Positions 7,230 through 12,923 of a stretch of DNA of 12,923 bases are shown here, one piece after another (position 1 is the stretch's first letter; the number at the start of each line of letters is the position of its first letter). The stretch is taken from assembly GCA_002390205.1 (NCBI GenBank), contig DGOV01000066.1, forward strand, positions 9,837 through 22,759, read 5' to 3'. The position numbers and the translations under genes were made by a program. This DNA is from Proteobacteria bacterium UBA4457 (GTDB lineage: Bacteria > Pseudomonadota > Gammaproteobacteria > Ga0077536). Below the pieces are notes generated by a model. The model was not told the origin of the DNA and searched no databases. It worked only from the letters and a program-made list of their open reading frames with translations.

Positions 7230-8600
7230 TCATTGCCCCGTTCCTGAGATCACATTCAAGGCATCTTCAAGCCGGGAAACTGCCTTCACTTTCATACCTT
7301 GAGGTAGGAGCTTAGGCACGTTCCCAATAGGAACTACAGCAAACTTAAATCCATGTTTAGCTGCTTCTTTCAAGCGTTCAGCACCCCCGCTAACTGGTCG
7401 AATCTCCCCAGCTAAGCCAATTTCCCCAAAAGTAATCATATCGTTAGGAAGCGCTTTGTCTCTAAGACTAGACATCACTGCCATAGCAATTGCAAGGTCA
7501 GCTCCAGTTTCCCCTACACGAATACCCCCTACTATATTAGCAAAAACATCACTAGAGCCTGTCGAGATCCCACAATGCCTATTCAGAACAGCTAATAGCA
7601 TACTGAGTCTATTTTGATCCAAGCCAACCGTAACTCTGCGTGGATTCATCACCTGACTTTCATTTAGCAGTGCTTGTACCTCAACCAACATAGGTCTTGT
7701 GCCCTCTCGTGTGACCATTATCACACTTCCCGGAACTGGTTTTTCATGACGTGACAATAATATAGCGCTAGGATTAGCCACTTCACGAAGACCTTGATCT
7801 GTCATTGCAAAGACTCCAAGCTCGTTTACTGCGCCAAAGCGGTTTTTGATCGCTCGTATCATTCTGTAGAGTCCGTCTGGATCACCTTCAAAATATAATG
7901 TAACGTCGACCATATGTTCTAAAACGCGAGGACCAGCAATAGCTCCGTCCTTTGTTACATGGCCAACTAGGTATATTGCTATTCCGGTGCTTTTCGCGAG
8001 CCCCACTAACCGACTAGCGCATTCTCTGACCTGGCCAACACTGCCAGGAGTGGACTGTAAATCCTCCGTATACATTGTTTGTATTGAGTCAACAACCAAA
8101 ATTGCAGGCTTATTCTTGGTAGCTTCTCCAATGACAATATCAACATTTGTCTCAGTCAAGACATTCAATTGAGACAGCGGCAAACCAAGCCTACGTGCTC
8201 TTATAGCGAGTTGAGAAGCAGACTCCTCTCCACTCACATACACAGAATTAAAATTTCCACCCTCCGCTGTCGCAACCATGCTCTGCAGCAATAAAGTAGT
8301 TTTTCCGATACCTGGATCACCTCCTAGTAACACAACAGAACCAGGAACAAGACCTCCACCTAAAACTCTGTCTAATTCAGACAGTCCTGTTTTCAATCTG
8401 GCTTGGGACTCTATGTCTACAGCTGTTAAGGCAACAATACTCGATTTTGTTAGCTCATTTGATTTAAATCGACGGCGAACATCTTTGCTCTCAAGGTTTT
8501 CTACAACAGTGTTCCATTCATCACACTCATCGCAGTGCCCTGTCCATTTAGTATAGACCGCACTGCATACTTGACAGGTAAAGGAGGTTTTCTGTTTTAT
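7230..8600 (-). CDS. radA: DNA repair/recombination ATPase RadA, apparent ATA start
   Basis: RadA (Sms) is a RecA-related, DnaB-like ring ATPase that helps process recombination intermediates. Read from ATA at 8600 the protein is 456 residues, close to E. coli RadA (460). The zinc finger has C9, C12, C23 and C26 (CQVC...CDEC). Walker A is GGDPGIGKTT (93-102), Walker B is ILVVDSIQT (167-175), and the RadA-specific KNRFG is at 252-256. The Lon-like C-terminal domain covers about 275-450 (GGIRVGETGADLA, FGEIGLAGEIRPV). No in-frame ATG, GTG or TTG occurs between the upstream stop (8613-8615) and TTG at 8396, which would delete the zinc finger. The ATA overlaps the alr stop as ATAA and has GAGGAA 8 nt upstream (8609-8614). 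The start is therefore inferred; the gene itself is certain. Confidence 0.92.
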   Translation of the reverse strand: MKQKTSFTCQVCSAVYTKWTGHCDECDEWNTVVENLESKDVRRRFKSNELTKSSIVALTAVDIESQARLKTGLSELDRVLGGGLVPGSVVLLGGDPGIGKTTLLLQSMVATAEGGNFNSVYVSGEESASQLAIRARRLGLPLSQLNVLTETNVDIVIGEATKNKPAILVVDSIQTMYTEDLQSTPGSVGQVRECASRLVGLAKSTGIAIYLVGHVTKDGAIAGPRVLEHMVDVTLYFEGDPDGLYRMIRAIKNRFGAVNELGVFAMTDQGLREVANPSAILLSRHEKPVPGSVIMVTREGTRPMLVEVQALLNESQVMNPRRVTVGLDQNRLSMLLAVLNRHCGISTGSSDVFANIVGGIRVGETGADLAIAMAVMSSLRDKALPNDMITFGEIGLAGEIRPVSGGAERLKEAAKHGFKFAVVPIGNVPKLLPQGMKVKAVSRLEDALNVISGTGQ

Positions 8601-9664
8601 AGTCCTACTTCCTCATAACGGGCGCGCATTCGTGCCCGACATAACAATTCATACGGAATAGTACCCGATGCCTTTGCGACCTCTTCTATCGGGAGTTCTC
8701 CTCCCCACAAAGTAACCTCATCTCCAAATTTAGCCTCAGCTGAATCTGGCAACTGAACAGTCATCATATCCATCGAGCATTCACCAATAACTTGCGTCTT
8801 GACGTTGTTAACAAGCACAGGAGTTCCTGTATTAGCGCTTCTAGGATAACCATCCCCATAGCCATACGCGACCACTCCTACTTTCATATCATAAGGACAA
8901 ACATAGCTACCGCCATATCCAACCGTTCTACCGGCTTTAACATCACGGACACTAATTAGCTTTGATTTGAGCGTCATTACTGGAAGTAAACCCAGTGATC
9001 GGGCAGTTTCCCCACGTAACGGCGAGACACCATATAACATTAAACCCGGTCTTACCCAGTGTCGCTGAGTATTCGCGCAGGTTAACAATGCCGAGGAATT
9101 AGCAAGACTTTGCTCATCTGGAAAATTGGAGATCGCCGTATCAAAGGCAGTCACCTGGCTTCCAACAGTCACATCTCCTCTCAGTTGCGCATTGGCAAAG
9201 TGCGTCATAAAGATAATTGAGCTAGAGATGCGACTCAACCTGTGATAAGCCTGAGCGACAGCATCCACATCAAAACCCAAGCGGTTCATTCCAGTATTAA
9301 TTTTTATCCATACGGACAGAGTAACTCTGGCTTGTTCCAGCATACTTATCTGCTCAAAAGAATGGATAACGACATCCAAATTTAGTCTGTCAATAATCGC
9401 TATTTCGTCGAACTCAAAGGGACCTTCCAACAAAACGATCCGGTGTCGACACCCCGCCTCTCGGAGGGTAATAGCCTCATCCAAAGAAGCTACCGCAAAA
9501 GCATCAGCCTCTTTAAAAATTCTGGACATACGTAAAAGTCCATGCCCATAGGCATCAGCTTTTATCACTGCAAGTATCTTAGATTGCGGACAGTGGAGAC
9601 GGGTCGCCTCTAAATTCTTTTTTGCAGCATAGCCATCAATAATCACCTTGGCGGGTCTAGTCAC
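8597..9664 (-). CDS. alr: Alanine racemase (PLP-dependent)
   Basis: Alr interconverts L- and D-alanine in the cytoplasm and supplies D-Ala for peptidoglycan. The 355-residue protein has the PLP-lysine motif VIKADAYGHG with K35, in an N-terminal TIM barrel. The second catalytic base, Tyr250, is in TVGYGGSY. Further family motifs are NTGMNRLGF (about 122-131), WVRPGLMLYG (about 203-212), YGYGDGYPR (about 267-275) and ECSMDMMTV. The start is GTG at 9664, with GAGG seven bases upstream; it overlaps the dnaB stop as GTGA (9664-9661), indicating coupling. The stop TAA at 8599-8597 overlaps the first codon of radA. Whether this is the biosynthetic or a catabolic racemase cannot be told from sequence, but its place behind dnaB fits a housekeeping enzyme. 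Confidence 0.97.
   Translation of the reverse strand: MTRPAKVIIDGYAAKKNLEATRLHCPQSKILAVIKADAYGHGLLRMSRIFKEADAFAVASLDEAITLREAGCRHRIVLLEGPFEFDEIAIIDRLNLDVVIHSFEQISMLEQARVTLSVWIKINTGMNRLGFDVDAVAQAYHRLSRISSSIIFMTHFANAQLRGDVTVGSQVTAFDTAISNFPDEQSLANSSALLTCANTQRHWVRPGLMLYGVSPLRGETARSLGLLPVMTLKSKLISVRDVKAGRTVGYGGSYVCPYDMKVGVVAYGYGDGYPRSANTGTPVLVNNVKTQVIGECSMDMMTVQLPDSAEAKFGDEVTLWGGELPIEEVAKASGTIPYELLCRARMRARYEEVGL
8600..8614 (-). promoter_or_regulatory. radA ribosome binding site before the ATA codon
   Basis: On the - strand GAGGAA (8614-8609) precedes the ATA codon (8600-8598) by 8 nt. It lies inside the last codons of alr. The spacing is ideal for initiation at the ATA and supports it as the original start position. 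Confidence 0.6.
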
Positions 9665-11055
9665 TCATTCGCCTCGTACCCACCGTGCGCTAAATTTTCA
9701 AAAAGTGTGTATTGGCCTAGGAAACGAAGTTTACGCATTCCAATTGGTCCATTACGTTGCTTACTTATAATAATTTCAGCAAGACCTTTATCCACACTTT
9801 CATCGTCGTAGACTTCATCTCGATAAATAAACATAATTACATCTGCATCTTGCTCGATTGCACCAGATTCACGTAAATCTGACATCACAGGCCGTTTGTC
9901 AGTCCTTTGCTCAAGACTTCTATTTAATTGTGAAAGCGCGACAACAGGTGCCTTAAGCTCCTTAGCCAAAGCCTTTAAAGAACGTGAGATCTCAGAGATC
10001 TCGGTCGCACGATTCTCTTTTGTTCCAGAGACCTGCATTAACTGAAGATAATCAATAACCACTAACCCGAGCCCTTTTTGTTCTCGAGCTAATCGCCGAC
10101 AACGAGCTCGAAGATCACCAGGGCTCAAAGCAGGTGTATCGTCAATAAAAATTGACGCTTCATTTAACATAGCACAAGCGCTTGCCAGCCTCGGCCAATC
10201 ATCGTCACCTAATTTTCCAATTCGCAGCTTACTCTGATCAATTCGACCAAGAGAGGAAAGCATACGAGTAACTAACTGCTCTCCTGGCATCTCCATACTA
10301 AAAACCGCAACCGGAAGCGCATCCTTAAGAGCGGCATGTTGAGCAATATTAAGTGCAAACGCCGTTTTTCCCATGGATGGACGACCTGCTATAATAACTA
10401 AATCAGATTTTTGTAATCCCGAAGTCAGAGAATCTAAATCGTAAAACCCCGTAGAAACTCCAGTAATAGGATTATCTTTCTCAAACAATTCCTCTATTCG
10501 CGTTATCGCCGAACCAATTAGATCGCTCACAGGCTGAAAGCCTTTACGACTTCTGGACTCTCGTTCGGCTATAGAGAATACGAGGCTCTCTGCTGTATCA
10601 AGCAACTCATCTGAAGTCCGACCTTCTGTGCGAAAAGCGCTTTCGGTTATTTTGGCACCCGCAGATATAAGGTCACGAAGGATAGAACGCTGCCGGACAA
10701 TATCAGCATATGAAGCAATATTGGCGGCACTCGGAGTATTCTCCGCCAGCTGGGCTAAATAACCCATTCCTCCTATGTCATCTAGCTTTTCATTAGAGTC
10801 CAGCCATTCCGCAACCGTGACTATATCGTAAGGCTTAGAGCTGTTAGCCAGTCCCTCAATGGCATCGTAGATCAAGCCGTGGTCTCGTCTATAAAAATCC
10901 TCAGAACGAATACGCTCGGTCACATTCATAAATGCTTCGTTATCTAAGAATAGTCCTCCTAGCACCGCTTGCTCTGCTTCCACGGAATGAGGTGGTACTT
11001 TTAAGAGTGCGGTCTCCGCATCAAACTCAACTAGCCGAGAATCTTCACTTTTCAT
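9661..11055 (-). CDS. dnaB: Replicative DNA helicase DnaB
   Basis: DnaB is the hexameric helicase that unwinds DNA 5'-3' on the lagging strand and recruits primase. From ATG at 11055 it is 464 residues. The N-terminal primase-interaction domain starts at VPPHSVEAEQAVLGGLF (20-36). After the linker the RecA-like domain has Walker A AGRPSMGKT (223-231), the catalytic-Glu segment FSMEMP (252-257), Walker B LVVIDYLQLM (331-340) and the DNA-binding/arginine-finger part SRSLKALAKEL...LSQLNRSLEQR (358-384). The length is normal and there is no intein. A longer reading from TTG at 11079 exists, but ATG is preceded by a strong GGAGGT (11059-11064), although only 3 nt away, and the extension MVVFGGGL looks like a translated leader. 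It is downstream of rplI and overlaps alr as GTGA. Confidence 0.97.
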   Translation of the reverse strand: MKSEDSRLVEFDAETALLKVPPHSVEAEQAVLGGLFLDNEAFMNVTERIRSEDFYRRDHGLIYDAIEGLANSSKPYDIVTVAEWLDSNEKLDDIGGMGYLAQLAENTPSAANIASYADIVRQRSILRDLISAGAKITESAFRTEGRTSDELLDTAESLVFSIAERESRSRKGFQPVSDLIGSAITRIEELFEKDNPITGVSTGFYDLDSLTSGLQKSDLVIIAGRPSMGKTAFALNIAQHAALKDALPVAVFSMEMPGEQLVTRMLSSLGRIDQSKLRIGKLGDDDWPRLASACAMLNEASIFIDDTPALSPGDLRARCRRLAREQKGLGLVVIDYLQLMQVSGTKENRATEISEISRSLKALAKELKAPVVALSQLNRSLEQRTDKRPVMSDLRESGAIEQDADVIMFIYRDEVYDDESVDKGLAEIIISKQRNGPIGMRKLRFLGQYTLFENLAHGGYEANE

Positions 11056-11119
11056 CAGACCTCCGCCGAAAACAACCAAGTTTCAATGAGGATTGACACG
11101 CTCCCCGCCTGTTAACCAG

Positions 11120-11137
11120 CGGCGATTTAGCTCGCCG
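11120..11137 (-). other. Stem-loop over the rplI stop codon
   Basis: On the - strand CGGCGA (11137-11132) pairs with TCGCCG (11125-11120) around a six-base loop that holds most of the TAA stop of rplI. No T-run follows, so it is not an ordinary terminator. It could protect the upstream mRNA or modulate dnaB expression in the 71-nt rplI-dnaB gap. Confidence 0.35.
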
Positions 11138-11591
11138 TTTCACCGGCATCTTGGGTAACAGTAACCTTTATTTTTCCGCTCACGTCTGTATTTAGATAGA
11201 CTTCCACTGAGAACTCTCCGAGCTCTCGCAGAGGACCATCGTGCAGTCTAATTTCACTTTTAGCGACTTCAATACCGGATGCTACAACTGCAGCAGCGAT
11301 CTCAGAGGCGCCTACAGAGCCAAAAAGTTTTCCCTCGGGGCCAGCGTTAGCAAAAATCGATACTTCTACACTATCTACTTCAATTTTGCGTGCTTCAGCC
11401 ACCGACAAAGTCTCGGCTTGCGCTAGCTCCAAGCTAGCGCGCCTTTCTTCAAATTTAGCGACATTATCATCGGTGGCAGGTACCGCTTTATTACTGGGAA
11501 TAAGGTAGTTTCGACCATAACCAGCCTTAACGCTTACGGTATCTCCTAGATTACCTAACCTATGCATTTTCTCTAATAGAATGACGTCCAT
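11127..11591 (-). CDS. rplI: 50S ribosomal protein L9
   Basis: L9 binds 23S rRNA near the L1 stalk and helps frame maintenance. From ATG at 11591 it has 154 residues. The N-terminal rRNA-binding domain shows MDVILLEKMHRLGNLGDTV (1-19) and VKAGYGRNYLIP (21-32), the family signature. A long central helix (about 40-75, FEERRASLELAQAETL) and the C-terminal domain (LFGSVGASEIAAAV) follow. An in-frame GTG at 11624 would add 11 residues, but L9 proteins begin at the Met chosen here, and that GTG lies inside its own AAGGTGG, leaving no separate binding site. It is in the usual place after rpsF-rpsR-DUF2232 and before dnaB. Upstream is a 130-nt gap that may carry a promoter, though none is obvious. 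Confidence 0.97.
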   Translation of the reverse strand: MDVILLEKMHRLGNLGDTVSVKAGYGRNYLIPSNKAVPATDDNVAKFEERRASLELAQAETLSVAEARKIEVDSVEVSIFANAGPEGKLFGSVGASEIAAAVVASGIEVAKSEIRLHDGPLRELGEFSVEVYLNTDVSGKIKVTVTQDAGETAS

Positions 11592-11721
11592 ACTTTCTCT
11601 GTCCCTTTTGATAGACTTTGCCACCTTAGTTTTATCTAAAGTAGCCTCTTATTAACTTATCTCGGCATAAACCCACTGTTATTCATGCTGACTGATTAAG
11701 TACCTCTATGATAACTCTTTT

Positions 11722-12627
11722 TCAATCCTTAGCGCGACGAAAATCAGCGAAACCATCGGCAACCCCAGTAGTTGCTAGAATTAGCCCAGAAAGCTGTGGC
11801 AATAATAACACCAAAGAGTAAAAAGCTATCATCCACCCTCTAGCCAACCCAATGCTTCGTGCCCGAAAATGCACCACCGAGAGGCCCTGAAAGGCAAACA
11901 ATAACGTAAAAATTATAAAAACATCCATTACTAGGCCTGATTGGGACCCTATCAGAGCCTGAGAAACAACTAAAACCCCAATTAGAGATACTATATAAAG
12001 GGTGATTCGTGGCATCTTGATTTTTTTAAACTCATCACCAAAGCCCCCAAAGTTAAACAGTTCGGATTGCCACCAACGAGCCAGCAAAATAGTAGCTGAG
12101 TAAAAAGCAAACAGCATGGCTACAGATACGTGATGCATTTGATTGGCTATTGATTGGATTGTAGAGTCTTGTATCCCGATCTCCTGATTATCGTATAGCT
12201 GCGTCAAGATGGGTGATATCTGAGTGTACCAAAATTGTTGCGTGTCACCGACTATAAAGCGAAACACCCCCGCATATGTTCCAACGATTATAGCCACAAT
12301 CACAAGTGCACTTGCTTGGCTCTCACTCCTTCTCAGGACATATCCCAAGACAAGCGCAGGGAACCAAAGGACAGCGCACAAGTACAAAAAATCTAGGTGC
12401 CCATCAACAAACTGGAGGACAAGTAAATCTAACAGTACAACTACTAGTGTCGAAAAAGCAATCAGCCGGAAACCAACTCTACCTCCTTCTCTCAATGTGA
12501 CAAATGAAACACTAGCAGCGCTTATTACACCCAGGATGCTAAGGAAAATCGAGCATATGAGCGTGACACCGGTGACAGCAATAGCCCACCGAAAATCCCG
12601 CATCAACAACCGTGCTACGAATCGCAC
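11722..12627 (-). CDS. DUF2232 family polytopic membrane protein
   Basis: This 301-residue membrane protein of unknown function has about eight hydrophobic segments (about 14-38, 55-75, 79-98, 106-126, 166-184, 208-225, 233-252 and 263-286). The pattern is that of the DUF2232 (YybS-like) family, which commonly sits between rpsR and rplI in gammaproteobacteria. Family-like landmarks are LLARWWQSELFNFGGFGDEF (181-200) and the C-terminal DGFADFRR. No signal peptide apart from the first membrane helix is seen. The start is GTG at 12627, chosen because the family begins M-R-x-x-A-x-x-x-M-R and because AGAGAGGT lies 5 nt upstream; the in-frame ATG at 12603 would drop eight conserved-looking residues. 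It follows rpsR by 11 nt and is surely cotranscribed. Its job in a ribosomal-protein operon is not known. Confidence 0.85.
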   Translation of the reverse strand: MRFVARLLMRDFRWAIAVTGVTLICSIFLSILGVISAASVSFVTLREGGRVGFRLIAFSTLVVVLLDLLVLQFVDGHLDFLYLCAVLWFPALVLGYVLRRSESQASALVIVAIIVGTYAGVFRFIVGDTQQFWYTQISPILTQLYDNQEIGIQDSTIQSIANQMHHVSVAMLFAFYSATILLARWWQSELFNFGGFGDEFKKIKMPRITLYIVSLIGVLVVSQALIGSQSGLVMDVFIIFTLLFAFQGLSVVHFRARSIGLARGWMIAFYSLVLLLPQLSGLILATTGVADGFADFRRAKD

Positions 12628-12638
12628 GACAGACCTCT

Positions 12639-12869
12639 CTAACCTTTGTGTGCGTCGCAGAAAGGAATCAATGCGAGGTAACGGGCATGTTTGATAGCTG
12701 TGGACAACTGCCGTTGGAAATGCACCTTGGTACCCGAAATCCTACTTGGTACAATTTTTCCATTCTCAGTCAATGACCCACGGAGAGTCGCCAGATCTTT
12801 GTAGTCAATTGACGTGAACCCTTCGGCTGTGAACTTGCAAAACCTTCGTCTTCTAACAAACTTAGCCAT
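12639..12869 (-). CDS. rpsR: 30S ribosomal protein S18
   Basis: S18 pairs with S6 on the platform of the small subunit and binds 16S rRNA. The 76-residue sequence has the basic N terminus FVRRRRFCKFTAEG (4-17), the core IDYKDLATLRGSLTENGKI, the signature VPSRISGTKVHFQRQL and the basic tail HARYLALIPFCDAHKG. The length matches the gammaproteobacterial protein. ATG at 12869 is preceded by GAGGTGG about 8 nt upstream and shares one base with the rpsF stop (TAATG), so S6 and S18 are probably translationally coupled. The DUF2232 gene follows 11 nt after its stop. Confidence 0.98.
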   Translation of the reverse strand: MAKFVRRRRFCKFTAEGFTSIDYKDLATLRGSLTENGKIVPSRISGTKVHFQRQLSTAIKHARYLALIPFCDAHKG

Positions 12870-12923
12870 TATTTTTCCACCTCTACGTCGTCTTCTGGAG
12901 CAGCTTCTACTGCTGGTGTTTCT
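12869..12923 (-). CDS. rpsF: 30S ribosomal protein S6, C-terminal end (partial)
   Basis: Only the last 17 residues plus stop are inside the window: ETPAVEAAPEDDVEVEK, then TAA at 12871-12869. This is an acidic, low-complexity tail like that of gammaproteobacterial S6, which in E. coli is the site of glutamate addition by RimK. The call rests on the tail and on its position immediately before rpsR, with a TAATG overlap. The folded domain lies outside the window. Confidence 0.85.
   Translation of the reverse strand, partial: ETPAVEAAPEDDVEVEK

Noticed and set aside
8394..8396. TTG at 8396 as the start of radA
   Set aside because: It would remove the first 68 codons, which are open and encode the four zinc-binding cysteines expected in RadA; no ribosome binding site favours it.
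11056..11079. TTG at 11079 as the start of dnaB
   Set aside because: The ATG at 11055 has GGAGGT just upstream, and the extra eight residues do not resemble DnaB N termini.
11592..11624. GTG at 11624 as the start of rplI
   Set aside because: L9 proteins start at the following MDVILLEK; the GTG is part of an AAGGTGG sequence and lacks its own binding site.
11657..11686. Nine-residue ORF on the - strand upstream of rplI (MNNSGFMPR)
   Set aside because: AGAGGT lies too far upstream for good initiation, and there is no attenuator-like structure after it; probably chance.
12224..12694. 156-residue + strand ORF opposite DUF2232 and rpsR
   Set aside because: It is a shadow of two well-supported - strand genes, with low-complexity Thr/Arg-rich sequence and no recognisable domain.
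1..12923. Mobile element, CRISPR, phage or defence island
   Set aside because: No repeats, integrase, transposase, tRNA-associated junction or toxin/antitoxin-like gene is visible; every gene has a housekeeping family.

Overview
The window is a compact, A+T-rich stretch of bacterial chromosome from what looks like a gammaproteobacterium, probably a free-living lineage with a streamlined genome. The evidence is the divergent ffh / ypjD-corE arrangement (the same order as in E. coli), an L9 of 154 residues and S18 of 76 residues, SdhE, and a DUF2232 gene between rpsR and rplI. The succinate dehydrogenase genes are of the alphaproteobacterial/mitochondrial type rather than the E. coli type. No mobile element, CRISPR array, tRNA or rRNA is visible. 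No stretch longer than about 130 bases lacks a gene.

Left block, + strand (1-3649): the end of sdhA, then sdhB, sdhE, ygfZ, a yheT-type hydrolase and dsbB. sdhB, sdhE and ygfZ are packed with a 4-nt gap and then a 4-nt ATGA overlap. They join an Fe-S/flavin respiratory enzyme, the factor that helps attach FAD to SdhA, and a protein that maintains Fe-S enzymes. yheT begins at a TTG codon 2 nt after ygfZ. dsbB, the membrane quinone reductase that reoxidises DsbA, ends the block and overlaps the convergent ffh gene by 6 nt.

Centre (3644-7189): ffh (SRP GTPase) is on the - strand. A 107-nt divergent gap separates it from ypjD (CcsA/HemX-like membrane protein) and corE (CNNM/CBS transporter-like protein) on the + strand. 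ypjD and corE are bridged by a four-codon minicistron that shares one base with each neighbour.

Right block, - strand (transcribed from 12923 down to 7230): rpsF (partial), rpsR, DUF2232 membrane protein, rplI, dnaB, alr and radA. This couples ribosomal proteins, the replicative helicase, cell-wall alanine racemase and a recombination ATPase. dnaB/alr overlap as GTGA.

The most notable observation is the radA start. Its first 68 codons, including the zinc finger, are intact and open but contain no ATG, GTG or TTG. The best start is ATA, overlapping the alr stop as ATAA exactly where a classical ATGA would sit. The second is a dnaX-like A AAA AAG heptamer in ffh followed by a perfect 7-bp hairpin. 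Everything else is recognisable housekeeping content. I did not find a novel defence, mobile or biosynthetic system.
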